Assembly: GCA_902826095.1 (NCBI GenBank)
Contig: CADEDN010000001.1
Location: 372,001-436,000, forward strand
DNA: 64,000 nucleotides
Origin: an uncultured Alphaproteobacteria bacterium
GTDB lineage: Bacteria > Pseudomonadota > Alphaproteobacteria > Caulobacterales > Parvularculaceae
Reading direction: 5' to 3'
The notes below the pieces were generated by a model. That model was not told the DNA's origin, made no database searches, and saw only the letters and a program-made list of their open reading frames with translations. The translations under genes were made by a program, and so were the position numbers. Each line of letters starts with the position of its first letter. Within the stretch, counting starts at the first letter, position 1. This document shows, piece by piece, positions 45,093 to 54,307 of the stretch.

Positions 45093-47536
45093 GCGGCGCC
45101 TCCGCGGGCCGCTTTGCGGGTCGCCGTCAGCATTGACTGCGGCGCGCTTGTGTTCGCCGCGACGATCGGTTCGGCGCCGAGCAGCAATGGCAGCCAATGT
45201 GAGGGATGATCGCCGACGCGCGCGCGCAGCGCATCGAGCGCCCGAACCGAGCGTTCGCGGCCGGAGAGGATGCGCAGCGCCTCCGGCTCGCCGGAAAGAT
45301 CCAATCGCGCGACGACGCTGTCGGTTCCCGCCTTGATCAGGAAACAGCGGGAAGCCTCCGGCAGCGTCCGGACAATGTCGAGTTCGTGCGCGGTCAGGCC
45401 GAAGCCGGCGCTATAGTCCTCTTCCTGCGCGCGCGGGTTCGGCATGAAAATCTGCGCCGCCGTCTGCTCGCGGATGGCGCTGGCGATGCGGCTGTCGAGC
45501 GCGTCGCGCGCCGACTGCGTGCAGAAGCCGACGACGCCGTTGCGTTTTCGGATCGTCTTCAGCCAGTCCTTGAGGCGCGCCGCGAATACGTCATCGTCGA
45601 GCGCCTTCCAGCCCTCGTCGATGACGATCAGGGTCGGCGATCCGTCAAGGCGCTCTTCGATGCGGCGGAACAGATACATCATCGTCGGCGTGCGAATGGC
45701 CGGCGCGTCGAGCAGCTCGGTCATGTCGAAGCCGAGAATGCGCGAATCGATTGAGAGGCGGTCCTCGGGATTATCAAACACCCAGGCGAGTTCGCCCTTG
45801 CCGCACCAGCGGCTGATGCGCGCCGCAAGATCATCCGCTTGCGGGCGCCTGAATCCGCCGAGCAGTTCCTGGAAATAGCGCAGACGGCGCAATTCCGGCG
45901 GCTGATCGAAATTCGCGTCAACCGCCTCGCTGATGACGGCGAGCTCCTCCGGGCCGAGGATCGAACCGGCGCTTGTCGCCAATTGGCCGATCAGCGCGCG
46001 CAAGAATGCGCGGGTCCCGCCATTGTCCTTGAGGCGAAGCGGGTTAAATCCCGTCGCCTGTCCGTGGCGCAGCGCCTCATAGACGCCGCCGATCGATCGC
46101 AGGAATATTTCGGCGCCGCGATCCTTGTCGAAGAAGATGGTGCGGGGCGACAATTTCTGCGCCTGCGCCGTCAGGAAATTGAGGACGACGGTCTTGCCGG
46201 ATCCGGACGGGCCGATGACGAGAAAATTGCCGAGATCGCCCTGGTGGAAGTTGAAAAAGTAAGGCGTCGCCGAGGTCGTTTCAAAAACGGTGATCGCCTG
46301 GCCCCAATGATTGCCATCAGCTGAGCCGATCGGAAATCCGTGAAGCGAACAGAGCCCCGCGCAATTGCCGGATGAGATCAGCGCCCGCCGCGCGATATAG
46401 TCGAAATTTCCCGGAAACTGCGCCCAGAAAGACGGCTCAAGGTTCAGCTGCTCGCGGACAGCGACCGCGCCGATATCGGCGATCGCCGCCTGCGCCGCTG
46501 ACGCATTGTTGTCGAGTTCTTCAAGCGTGTCGCCTCGCACCATGACCGAGAGATGATGCTCCCCGAACGCCGCAGAGCCGCTCGCCGCGTCATCCTTCGC
46601 CGCCATCAGCCCGCGCCGCAATGTCACCGTATCGTCGTCGGCGGCTTTCAGTCTGCGCAAGGAGAGATCAATCCGCTCCTGCGCGATCTGGCGATCGACA
46701 AAGGAAAAGCTCTCCGTAATGACCATTTCCGTCGGCAGGCGAAGGAGGCCGTCCAGCATGCCCGGCGTCGTCGAGGAGGGATATTCCTTCATCGCGAGCA
46801 TCGCCGCAAACGAAGGCGCGCCGGCGCCGCGTTGTTCGATCGCTTCAATCCCGAACGATATGCGCTTGTAGGGAAGGTAATGCGCGGCGGCGGCTTCCGG
46901 ATCGAGCGTCGGGCGGAGGTCGCCGTTCAGAATGAGGGATAGAAACTCAAGCGGCTCCGAACAGACGCCCCCGTCGCCGTCATAGCGGGCGAGCGTGCGC
47001 GGGCCATAGGCGCGCAGCGACGCGACAAGCGCGTCGCGCACGCTGTCGAGGGTTCTGATTTCGCGTTCGCGCGCGTGCGTGCGCATCGAGCGGTTCGACC
47101 GCTTGGCGCTGTCGGACAGGCGGTCGAGAACGCCGACCTTGCCGGTCGATGGTTTGTAGACGATCGTCAAGAAGAGGTCATTGACGAAGAGCTTTTTCGA
47201 ATTGATGCGGTCTTTCCAGCGCTGATCGAGCCAGGAGGAGAACGAATCCCTGAATGAGGCGTTGAGCGCGGCGGATGCGCGGCGGCGAACGACATGGTGG
47301 TAAAGGGCGATGCGCGAATTGTTGACGCTCTTCAGCATCGTGTCGCGCACGATGAGGCGATAGTTCAACTCGTCCGTGTCCGCGGTCTCGAATGGGAGGC
47401 CGTCAAGCAGCACCGTCTGCATCAACATGCCGTCTTTCAGGACGAGCGTTCGATCATCCGCATGCCCGACATGGGGCAGGTGATCGCCGACGCGGCGTTC
47501 CTTGATGAACAGCGATTTGAAGCCTTTATTCGCCAC
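45089..47536 (-). CDS. virB4: Type IV secretion ATPase VirB4
   Basis: 815 residues from GTG with AAGGAG upstream. The largest motor of the machine, at the inner-membrane inlet. An N-domain (LPHVGHADDRTLVLKDGMLMQTVLLDGLPFET) is followed by the RecA-like C-domain: Walker A GPSGSGKTVVLNF (Lys448), Walker B PTLIVIDEGWKALDD and the GFCTQSARDAL motif. It is complete by length and motifs. It lies 15 bp after virB3. Confidence 0.97.
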   Translation of the reverse strand: MANKGFKSLFIKERRVGDHLPHVGHADDRTLVLKDGMLMQTVLLDGLPFETADTDELNYRLIVRDTMLKSVNNSRIALYHHVVRRRASAALNASFRDSFSSWLDQRWKDRINSKKLFVNDLFLTIVYKPSTGKVGVLDRLSDSAKRSNRSMRTHAREREIRTLDSVRDALVASLRAYGPRTLARYDGDGGVCSEPLEFLSLILNGDLRPTLDPEAAAAHYLPYKRISFGIEAIEQRGAGAPSFAAMLAMKEYPSSTTPGMLDGLLRLPTEMVITESFSFVDRQIAQERIDLSLRRLKAADDDTVTLRRGLMAAKDDAASGSAAFGEHHLSVMVRGDTLEELDNNASAAQAAIADIGAVAVREQLNLEPSFWAQFPGNFDYIARRALISSGNCAGLCSLHGFPIGSADGNHWGQAITVFETTSATPYFFNFHQGDLGNFLVIGPSGSGKTVVLNFLTAQAQKLSPRTIFFDKDRGAEIFLRSIGGVYEALRHGQATGFNPLRLKDNGGTRAFLRALIGQLATSAGSILGPEELAVISEAVDANFDQPPELRRLRYFQELLGGFRRPQADDLAARISRWCGKGELAWVFDNPEDRLSIDSRILGFDMTELLDAPAIRTPTMMYLFRRIEERLDGSPTLIVIDEGWKALDDDVFAARLKDWLKTIRKRNGVVGFCTQSARDALDSRIASAIREQTAAQIFMPNPRAQEEDYSAGFGLTAHELDIVRTLPEASRCFLIKAGTDSVVARLDLSGEPEALRILSGRERSVRALDALRARVGDHPSHWLPLLLGAEPIVAANTSAPQSMLTATRKAARGGAA

Positions 47537-47551
47537 CAGCGCTCCTTTTCT

Positions 47552-47836
47552 TCAGGGAGCGTAGCTGTTGCAGCGCCAGAAGCCGTAATTCGCGACGCGC
47601 GGGCATTTGCTGACCCGCTTGATCCAGAGGTCAAAAATGCGCGGCTCGCGCAGCGACGCCAGATAGCCGATCGCGTGGAGGGCGACGGGCGCCAGCAATG
47701 ACGCGAACGAGCGTGTCACAAGAAAGATTTCCGTCGACACGACGAGATTGATGACGAAATAACTGTAAGAGACGCCTGCAAAGGTTTGCGGCTGGGTCAA
47801 TGCGCGAAAGACGGGCGTCCTCTGTAGGGCCTGCAT
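47552..47836 (-). CDS. virB3: Type IV secretion protein VirB3
   Basis: 94 residues from ATG 47834-47836. MQALQRTPVFRALTQPQTFAGVSYSYFVINLVVSTEIFLVTRSFASLLAPVALHAIGYL shows the family pattern of an Arg/Pro-rich start and two adjacent membrane helices, ending LREPRIFDLWIKRVSKCP. It stabilises VirB4 at the membrane. Seven bases separate it from virB2. Confidence 0.92.
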   Translation of the reverse strand: MQALQRTPVFRALTQPQTFAGVSYSYFVINLVVSTEIFLVTRSFASLLAPVALHAIGYLASLREPRIFDLWIKRVSKCPRVANYGFWRCNSYAP

Positions 47837-47843
47837 CGCGGCG

Positions 47844-48167
47844 TCACCTCGCCGCGCCGGCCGCCGACTGTATGCCGGATACGATTGACGCCGCGCCAAA
47901 GAGTATGAAGCATCCGACGATGACGGTGATGCCGTAGCGCCAGTTCATCCGCCCTGTGAGCATCATGAAGCCGACAAAGGCGACCGCGATGACCGCGACA
48001 GCCGTCGCGACATTGCCGAGCATCGTCCCTTGCAGCCACTCGACCGCCGCGAGGATTGGGCCCGAACCCTGCGGGTCGGTCGTTTGCGCCCATGCGCTTG
48101 AGGATATTCCGGATATGAAAGAGCCGAGGATCGCGGCCGCTCTCCAATTGCAAAACGCTACTGTCAC
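47844..48167 (-). CDS. virB2: Type IV secretion major pilin VirB2
   Basis: 107 residues. I choose GTG 48165-48167, which has GGAG about six bases upstream and gives a clean signal peptide (MTVAFCNWRAAAILGSFISGISSSAWAQ); a longer frame from GTG 48192-48194 exists. The mature pilin has two hydrophobic helices (LGNVATAVAVIAVAFVGFMMLTGRMNWRYGITVIVGCFILFGAASIVSGI) joined by a short polar loop, as in VirB2/TrbC. First gene of the virB operon. Confidence 0.9.
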   Translation of the reverse strand: MTVAFCNWRAAAILGSFISGISSSAWAQTTDPQGSGPILAAVEWLQGTMLGNVATAVAVIAVAFVGFMMLTGRMNWRYGITVIVGCFILFGAASIVSGIQSAAGAAR

Positions 48168-48470
48168 AACCGCTCCGCAAGTTTCGCCCGCCACCGATGC
48201 GAGGCCTCGTCCGACTTATCATCAACATGGAAAACGAAACCTTAACGGCCCGCGCGCCTGCGGCAGGCAGCGCATTACCTTTTACAAAGATTAACGCCTC
48301 AAAGCCGGATAGGCTGTTCGCCAGTTTGGAAAAACGCGTCAAGCGCCGGTCGAATCTGCTGTAGACGGGCTGACTTACTTCAATGCGTCTTTCGCGCGCC
48401 GACCGGCGGAGGGGCGCCGGAATCAATGCGCGTCAGGATCGGATTGATGTCGGGGCGATTGAAGTCGGCT
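48168..48470 (-). promoter_or_regulatory. Upstream region of the virB operon
   Basis: About 300 bp without a recognisable gene. It holds the palindrome GCCTGC-G-GCAGGC (48256-48268), 89 bp before the pilin start codon, and presumably the operon promoter. The right end grades into the ilvE remnant. Confidence 0.35.
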
Positions 48471-48820
48471 GACATCGTGCGCAAGGGAAAAAATTTATCC
48501 GCCGCCGACAGCAACGCCTATCCTTTATGGCATGACGCGCGATACGATCACCACGCTCGCGAAAGAGGAAGGCGTGGAGTTTGTCGATCAAGCGATGCCG
48601 CGTGAGGCGCAATATTTCATTTCGCCGATGAGATCTTCCTGACCGGCGCCGCCGCCGAAATCGAGTTGGCGCGCTCTGTTGAACGCCGGCCGGCCCGCGT
48701 GAACGGATGCGGGCCGGCGACGGCGATGCGGCAACAGCGATTCTTCGGTCTCTTTGACGGAACGACGAAGGACCGGCGGGGATGGCTCCACAAGGTTCGG
48801 GCGAAACCTGTAAAGGCGAA
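48471..48820 (+). pseudogene. ilvE: ilvE remnant (branched-chain aminotransferase, C-terminal part)
   Basis: Translation recovers the C-terminal third of a class IV branched-chain aminotransferase in two frames. From 48493 it reads IYPPPTATPILYGMTRDTITTLAKEEGVEFVDQAMPREAQYFIS, corresponding to the family's TPP...GITRD-ITLA region. A shift at about 48620 is needed to continue as ADEIFLTGAAAEIELARSVERR, then CGPATAMRQQRFFGLFDGTTKDRRGW. In the first frame a stop (TGA, 48640-48642) ends translation. A further shift at the A-run near 48487 is likely. The N-terminal two-thirds, with the PLP lysine, is missing. Clearly dead. It stands directly before leuC. The arms GCCGGCCCGC/GCGGGCCGGC (48689-48718) form a hairpin inside it. 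Confidence 0.82.
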
Positions 48821-48822
48821 TC

Positions 48823-50244
48823 GTGAAGCCGCAATCCTTGTTTGAAAAATTATGGGCGCGGCATGTCGTCGTCGGTGAGACGGCGGACGCGCCGGCGATC
48901 ATCTACGTTGATCTGCACCTCATCCACGAAGTAACGTCGCCGCAAGCGTTTGCGGCGCTTGAGGAGCGCGGTCTAAAGGTGCGCCGTCCGGATAGGACGC
49001 TGGCGACGCTTGATCATTCGACGCCGACTTTGCCGGCGGGGAGGGATGGGCAGCTTCCTTACGCAACGAAGGAAGCTGAAGCGCAGGTCGTCGCGCTCAT
49101 CCGGAATTGCGAGAAATACTCGATCCGCCTTCTCGGTCTTGGTGATCCGCAGCGCGGCATTGTGCATGTGATCGGGCCGGAACTCGGCGTCACGCAGCCC
49201 GGAAAGACAATCGTTTGCGGCGACAGTCATACGTCGACGCATGGCGCTTTCGGCGCACTCGCCTTCGGCATCGGCACGACGGAAGTCGGGCATGTGCTCG
49301 CGACGCAATGCGTTTTGCAGCGAAAACCGAAATCAATGCGCGTCATTATCAACGGGCCGACGCCCGCCGGCGTCAGCGCCAAGGACATTGCGCTCGCCAT
49401 GATCGCCGCGATCGGCGCTGACGGCGGTCAAGGCTATGCGATCGAATTTGCCGGCAGTGCGATCAGCGCGTTGTCGATGGAAGGGCGAATGACCCTTTGC
49501 AACATGTCGATCGAAGCGGGCGCGCGCTTCGGGATGATAGCGCCGGACCAAAAAACCTTTGAATGGCTTAGGGGCCGCGACCTCGCGCCGGCTGGCGACG
49601 ACTGGGACAAGGCCGTTGATGACTGGCGCACGCTTGCAACCGATGCGGACGCCTCGTTTGACCGCGAAGTCAGAATTGACGCGACGAAACTTGCGCCGAT
49701 GATCACCTTCGGCGTTTCTCCTGACGCGGCGGCGCCGGTCGACGCGCTCGCGCCGGCGCCCGAGAGCGATCATCAAAAACACGCGGCCGATTACATGAAA
49801 TTCAACGCCGGCCGTCCGTTTTCGGATGCGAAGGTCCACCGCGTGTTTATCGGCAGCTGCGCCAATTCGCGCCTTGAAGACCTTCGCGCCGCCGCCGACG
49901 TGATGCGCGGGCGAAAAGTGATGGACGGCGTCGTCGCGCTGATTGTTCCCGGTTCCGAGCAGGTGAAGCGCCAAGCTGAAGCGGAAAATCTCCACCGCGT
50001 CTTTCTCGACGCCGGGGCCGAGTGGCGCGAACCCGGCTGTTCGATGTGCATCGCCATGAACGGCGATCAGGGACAGCCGGGAGACCTTGTTGTCTCCACG
50101 TCCAACCGCAATTTCATCGGCAGGCAAGGCAAAGGCGTCAGAACCGTGCTCGCAAGCCCAGCGACCGCCGCCGCCTCGGCGATCGAGGGCAGGATCGCCG
50201 ATCCAAGACCTTACCTCGCAAAGGACCGCACCGATGTCGATTAA
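48823..50244 (+). CDS. leuC: 3-isopropylmalate dehydratase large subunit
   Basis: 473 residues from GTG ([16 protein letters not shown]). Aconitase-type enzyme that, with LeuD, isomerises 2- to 3-isopropylmalate in leucine synthesis. The frame is intact. [44 protein letters not shown] and the [4Fe-4S] cysteine blocks [14 protein letters not shown] and [11 protein letters not shown] are all present. Length is normal (about 470). Its stop overlaps the leuD start by eleven bases. A few substitutions in common blocks fit relaxed selection or a divergent copy. Upstream it abuts the ilvE remnant. Confidence 0.96.
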   Translation: MKPQSLFEKLWARHVVVGETADAPAIIYVDLHLIHEVTSPQAFAALEERGLKVRRPDRTLATLDHSTPTLPAGRDGQLPYATKEAEAQVVALIRNCEKYSIRLLGLGDPQRGIVHVIGPELGVTQPGKTIVCGDSHTSTHGAFGALAFGIGTTEVGHVLATQCVLQRKPKSMRVIINGPTPAGVSAKDIALAMIAAIGADGGQGYAIEFAGSAISALSMEGRMTLCNMSIEAGARFGMIAPDQKTFEWLRGRDLAPAGDDWDKAVDDWRTLATDADASFDREVRIDATKLAPMITFGVSPDAAAPVDALAPAPESDHQKHAADYMKFNAGRPFSDAKVHRVFIGSCANSRLEDLRAAADVMRGRKVMDGVVALIVPGSEQVKRQAEAENLHRVFLDAGAEWREPGCSMCIAMNGDQGQPGDLVVSTSNRNFIGRQGKGVRTVLASPATAAASAIEGRIADPRPYLAKDRTDVD

Positions 50245-50815
50245 GCGCTTCGATAGAATAACATCGCGCACGATCATTCTCGCACAGGAGAACATCGACA
50301 CCGACCAGATCATCCCGGCCCGGTTCTTGACGACGACCTCGCGCGGCGGGCTCGGCCGCTCGGCGTTTTATGATTGGCGCTTCGACGAAAACGGACGACC
50401 CAGAAATTCGTCGGTCTTTAACGGGGTTAATCCGGCGACACACCAGATTCTCGTCACCGGCTCGAATTTCGGCTGCGGATCGAGCCGCGAACATGCGCCC
50501 TGGGCGCTTCTTGAATTTGGAATTCGCGTCGTCGTCTCGTCCGATATCGCAGAAATCTTCAAGAGCAACGCGCTGAAGAACGGGTTGCTTCCCGTCACGG
50601 TCGACGAGGAGACGCATCGACGACTGCTTGCAGCGCCCGGCGCGGAAATGACGATCGATCTTGAGACGGAGACGCTGACGATCGCCGGCGAAGGCTGTTC
50701 GAAATTCAGGGTCGAGCCCTTCGCGCGGCGATGCCTCCTCGACGGCGTCGATCCCCTGGAGCGCATCCTCGATCAATTGCCGGCGATCGACGCGTATGAA
50801 GAGGCGCGCGCATGA
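50234..50815 (+). CDS. leuD: 3-isopropylmalate dehydratase small subunit
   Basis: 193 residues from ATG 50234 ([32 protein letters not shown]); a longer frame to 50087 lies inside leuC. The swivel-domain blocks are present: [30 protein letters not shown] and [11 protein letters not shown]. Length is usual for LeuD (about 200). Overlaps leuC and, by four bases, the ATG of the leuB remnant, so the ancestral operon order leuC-leuD-leuB is plain. Confidence 0.96.
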   Translation: MSIKRFDRITSRTIILAQENIDTDQIIPARFLTTTSRGGLGRSAFYDWRFDENGRPRNSSVFNGVNPATHQILVTGSNFGCGSSREHAPWALLEFGIRVVVSSDIAEIFKSNALKNGLLPVTVDEETHRRLLAAPGAEMTIDLETETLTIAGEGCSKFRVEPFARRCLLDGVDPLERILDQLPAIDAYEEARA

Positions 50816-51125
50816 CTCATAAGATCGCCTACTTGCCCGGCAACGGCGTCGCGCCCGATGGCGCCGCTTGCGCGCGGCGCGTGATGTTGCGAGGATGCGA
50901 CATCTTCGGCGTCGGCCCGAATTCGTGGATCACGATTTCGGCGGCGTCGCGATCGATCATCACGGCGATCCCTTGCCGCCCGCGACGCTGACGGCCTGCC
51001 TTGAAGCCGACGCCGTTTTCCTTGGCGCCGTCGGCGGCCCGTGATGGAAGAAATCAGGACCGCGGCCGGAGACGGGGTTGCTCGCGTTTCTTGAATATCT
51101 TGGCGTCCACCCCAAGCGCCGATAG
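50812..51125 (+). pseudogene. leuB: leuB remnant (3-isopropylmalate dehydrogenase, N-terminal fragments)
   Basis: The ATG (50812-50814) overlaps the leuD stop. Frame 1 reads [19 protein letters not shown], the LeuB N-terminus with the conserved GDG-PE altered to GNG-PD. A shift after about 40 codons gives [38 protein letters not shown] followed at once by TGA. A final piece reads RPETGLLAFLEYLGVHPK, the family's RPE-LLALRK region. Sequence between the first two pieces and everything after about residue 105, including the catalytic Lys/Asp sites, is gone. Confidence 0.85.
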
Positions 51126-51181
51126 CGCTCCTTTGGCGTTCAGCGTAGTAAGGGCTAGATTTCCTGATTGAGCGGCGGGAG

Positions 51182-52396
51182 GTGTGGTTGAGCGATCAGA
51201 AATCGCATGGCGACTATCCCGTCTGCGACATTGATCTATTCACGCCGGACGCGCTTCGAAATCCATTCCCGCATTATCAAACCATTCGCGATCTTGGACC
51301 TGTCGTTCATCTCTCACGCCTCGGGATGCCGGCGATCGGCCGGTTCTTGGATGTCCAAGCGGCGCTGCGCGCCGCCGACATTCTGATTTCCGGGGAGGGG
51401 ATCGGATTTAACGAGATCGCCAACCATCAAACGCCCGAGCGAGGCGTTCTGACCTCCGACGGGGAGCGTCACCAGAAACTGCGCGGCGTCCTCGCGCGCC
51501 CTTTGGGGCCGGGCGCGCTGGAAGAGAGGCGCGCTCTCTTGAAGTCGCTCATCGACGCGCAAGTCAAGAGCCTTGTCGGCAGGGAGACTTTTGAAGGCGT
51601 AGCGTCGCTCGCGCAGCATCTTCCGTTAAAGGCGGTGACGCTGCTTGTCGGTCTCGACGAGAAGAGTCGCGCAAAGATGCTCAACTGGGCCTCGGCGTTT
51701 TTCAATTCGCTGAGGCCTTTGCCAGAAAAAGCGGAAGACCTGACCCTGGAGCTTCGCGCCGATCTGGAATTGTTGAAAGATCTGCGTGCCTTTTTCTCGA
51801 GCGTCGACCCCGCAGGGCTTGCGCCGGGGTCGTGGTCGGCGGAATTGTTCGATGCGGTCGGCGCAGGTCGTCTGACCGATAGTGAGGCCCGCGGCGCGCT
51901 AAGAGCTTTCGTGCTGCCGAGCCTCGATACGACGATTTATGCGAAGGCCAACCTTCTCTTCAATCTCGCGCGTTTTCCTGATGAGTGGCGACGCCTCAGG
52001 GAGGATCGCTCGCTGACGCCAATCGCCATTGTCGAGAGCGTGCGGCACAGCGCGGTTGTGCGCGCCTTTTCGCGATACGCCGCGGAAGACTATTCTGCGG
52101 GCGGCGTGTTTTTGCCGAAAGGAACGCGCGTAATGGTGATGTTCGGCTCGGCGAACAGGGACGAACGGCGTTACGAGAAACCCGAGCTGTTTGATGTTTC
52201 GCGCAATCCGCGCGATCAGCTCGGCTGGGGCACGGGGCCGCATATGTGCGTCGGCATGCATCTCGCCAAGCTTGAAATGGAGCTTCTGCTCGAAGCGCTG
52301 CTCGATCACGTCGAGACGATCGAAGCGGACGAGCCGACCTTTGGGATCAACGCCGGTCTCTACGGCATCGACCGTCTGCCGATGCGTCTGCATTGA
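51182..52396 (+). CDS. Cytochrome P450
   Basis: 404 residues from GTG, with GGGAGG just upstream. The heme loop is LGWGTGPHMCVGMHLAKLEM with proximal Cys356; the usual Phe seven residues before it is Trp349. The ExxR pair and PERF-like region are present (ESVRHSAVVRAFSRYAAEDY, LPKGTRVMVMFGSANRDERRYEKPELFDVSRN). In the I-helix the AGxDTT motif reads LPSLDTT, so the oxygen-activating Asp-Thr-Thr is kept but Ala-Gly is Pro-Ser, as in some aryl-ether demethylase P450s (from memory). A soluble bacterial class; no ferredoxin or reductase gene is adjacent. Confidence 0.92.
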   Translation: MWLSDQKSHGDYPVCDIDLFTPDALRNPFPHYQTIRDLGPVVHLSRLGMPAIGRFLDVQAALRAADILISGEGIGFNEIANHQTPERGVLTSDGERHQKLRGVLARPLGPGALEERRALLKSLIDAQVKSLVGRETFEGVASLAQHLPLKAVTLLVGLDEKSRAKMLNWASAFFNSLRPLPEKAEDLTLELRADLELLKDLRAFFSSVDPAGLAPGSWSAELFDAVGAGRLTDSEARGALRAFVLPSLDTTIYAKANLLFNLARFPDEWRRLREDRSLTPIAIVESVRHSAVVRAFSRYAAEDYSAGGVFLPKGTRVMVMFGSANRDERRYEKPELFDVSRNPRDQLGWGTGPHMCVGMHLAKLEMELLLEALLDHVETIEADEPTFGINAGLYGIDRLPMRLH

Positions 52397-52514
52397 GCGC
52401 ACCCAAAGATCATGGACGCACATCGCCTCATCGAGGTGCCGCCCATTATCGTCAATATCTCTTTAGGGGGCGGCGCGCCTTCTTTCATATAGCGCCATGT
52501 CAGGAATTTTGAGG

Positions 52515-52709
52515 TTAAATCCGGTCGCCGCGGGCGATCATCGCTGCTTCGCGGATGGTTGACGCGTCGCCGATGTGGTTCGCGAGAATGAGGATGAGGC
52601 GCGCGTTGACGGACGCGCTTTCCTCGTCGCTGAGGCCTTCGTGCATCATGATGATCGCCTCATAAATATCGTCCGGGGCCGGCGCATTGCGCGAGAGGAT
52701 GAGGCTCAT
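52515..52709 (-). CDS. DUF2783 small protein
   Basis: 64 residues (MSLILSRNAPAPDDIYEAIIMMHEGLSDEESASVNARLILILANHIGDASTIREAAMIARG). The pattern D-IYEAII-HEGLS-EES---NARLILILANHIGD is that of DUF2783, a helical protein almost always encoded right after an FAD monooxygenase of this type. Its start overlaps the FAD monooxygenase stop by four bases. Role unknown, perhaps a stabilising partner. Confidence 0.9.
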   Translation of the reverse strand: MSLILSRNAPAPDDIYEAIIMMHEGLSDEESASVNARLILILANHIGDASTIREAAMIARGDRI

Positions 52710-54295
52710 GTCGATGCTCCGGCTCCTTGCGCGCGCTTGAGCGCCGCGTTGATCTTCCCGGCGTCGGGACGCTTCCAGCGCGCCGCGACATGCTGATCCG
52801 GGCGGATGAGAAAGGCTTCGCCGCCCGTCGCGCCGTAGCGCCGAAAGGCGAGGTTGTGCGGCGGCGCAATCGAAACGAGCGGCAGGTCCGACGGGATCGA
52901 CGGGCCGCCCTCAAAGGACAAGAGTTTGAACGCTTCCCCGAACTTCGAAAGCAGCCACTGGCCGCCGCCGAGCGGCGCGTCGATGAGCGGCGCGCCTGGC
53001 GCCGGCCCCGTGTCGAACGCGTCCTCGTCCGGCGTCGAGAGCGGCGAGTTGCAATAAGGAACCGCCTGCGACAGGCGCCCGGAATTCACGAAAGGCCGCG
53101 CGAAATCATGATTGCGCGCAAGCTCGAGCACGGCGTTCCGGAATATCGACGCGGCGTTCGATTTCGGCGTCATGAAGTCCGTCGACCGCGTCGAATTGAG
53201 GATGTTGACGTCGGCGACCGTGATCGCTTCGCTGTCATAGGTTTCAAGGAGCGATGCGGGTGCGGCGCCGCTGAGAACGCGGTCGAGCTTCCAGGCGAGA
53301 TTATCGACGTCCTGCATCCCGCCATTGCAGCCGCGCGCGCCGAAAGGCGAGACAAGATGCGCGCAATCGCCCGCGAAGATCACGCGATCATGGACGAAGC
53401 GCTCCATGCGCCGGCATTGAAACGTGTAGACCGAAAGCCACTCGAATTCGAACGCGACGTCGGGGCCGAGCAATCCGCGCACGAACGGTTCGACGTTTTC
53501 CGGCTTCGCCGCCTCCTTCTTGTCGATGTTCCAGCCGAGCTGGAAATCGAGGCGCCAGACGTCGTCGGGTTGTTTGTGAATGAGGCTCGACGCGCCAGGC
53601 CATGGCGGATCGAAATGGAACCAACGCTCGGCCGGACGCTGCGCTTTGACTTTCACATCGGCGATCAGGAAATTGTCCTCGAACACGCGCCCGGCGAAAT
53701 CGAGGCCGAGCATGGTCCGCACCGGCGATTTGCTGCCGTCGCAGGCGAGAAGATAGCGCGCCTCTATTCCGTAGCGCTCGTCCGGCGTCTCGACTTCGAC
53801 AAGGACGCCGTCGGAGCGCCGCGCGACGCCGATCGCTTCGTGACGCCAGCGGATGTCGATGTTCGGATATTTGGCGATTTCGTCGAGCAGATACTCCTCG
53901 ACGTAATATTGCTGGATGTTGATGAAGGCCGGAAACTTTTGATCCTTGACCGGCAGGAGGTCGAATTCGTAGATCGGTTCGGCGCCGCCTTTCCAGAAGA
54001 CTTTGCCCTTTTCCCAGATGACGCCCTTGTTCAGCAGGCGCTCGCCGACGCCGAGCCGGTCGTAGATTTCAAGCGATCGCTTGGAAAAGCAGATCGCCTT
54101 TGACCCGCGCGCGATGAAGGGAAGGGCGTTGAGCAAGACGACGTCGCGTCCCTTGCGGCCAAGGTCGAGCGCAAGCGCAAGCCCGATCGGTCCGCCGCCG
54201 ACGATCAGGGTTTCGAGGGTTTCAGTCCGCGGCTTCGACTTGCGCGGCGCATATCCGAACTTTTTCCAGACCGGGATATTGTCCGTGTGCATCAT
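52706..54295 (-). CDS. FAD-dependent aromatic-ring monooxygenase (MhpA-like)
   Basis: 529 residues. The FAD fold is at the N-terminus (ETLIVGGGPIGLALALDLGRKGRDVVLLNA), then the flavin/NADPH loop KSPVRTMLGLDFAG, and the second FAD motif VIFAGDCAHLVSPFGARGCNGGMQDVDNLAWKL, characteristic of class A flavin hydroxylases such as 3-(3-hydroxyphenyl)propionate hydroxylase. A thioredoxin-like C-terminal region follows. It would ortho-hydroxylate a phenolic acid using NAD(P)H. It lies between the MBL hydrolase gene and the DUF2783 gene in one operon facing the TetR-type regulator. The exact substrate is unknown. Confidence 0.9.
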   Translation of the reverse strand: MMHTDNIPVWKKFGYAPRKSKPRTETLETLIVGGGPIGLALALDLGRKGRDVVLLNALPFIARGSKAICFSKRSLEIYDRLGVGERLLNKGVIWEKGKVFWKGGAEPIYEFDLLPVKDQKFPAFINIQQYYVEEYLLDEIAKYPNIDIRWRHEAIGVARRSDGVLVEVETPDERYGIEARYLLACDGSKSPVRTMLGLDFAGRVFEDNFLIADVKVKAQRPAERWFHFDPPWPGASSLIHKQPDDVWRLDFQLGWNIDKKEAAKPENVEPFVRGLLGPDVAFEFEWLSVYTFQCRRMERFVHDRVIFAGDCAHLVSPFGARGCNGGMQDVDNLAWKLDRVLSGAAPASLLETYDSEAITVADVNILNSTRSTDFMTPKSNAASIFRNAVLELARNHDFARPFVNSGRLSQAVPYCNSPLSTPDEDAFDTGPAPGAPLIDAPLGGGQWLLSKFGEAFKLLSFEGGPSIPSDLPLVSIAPPHNLAFRRYGATGGEAFLIRPDQHVAARWKRPDAGKINAALKRAQGAGAST

Positions 54296-54307
54296 TGACG
54301 GCGCCCG

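Noticed and set aside
40977..48167. Integrative conjugative element
   Set aside because: No relaxase, coupling protein, integrase, origin of transfer or attachment repeats are visible in or around the virB operon.
48740..48760. CTCTTTGAC-like word that might be a third copy of the dispersed repeat
   Set aside because: It encodes GLFDG of the ilvE remnant, and no other repeat landmarks are nearby.
52727..54103. Plus-strand open frame of 458 codons opposite the FAD monooxygenase
   Set aside because: Arg/Asp-rich shadow with no motif; the minus strand carries both FAD-binding signatures.
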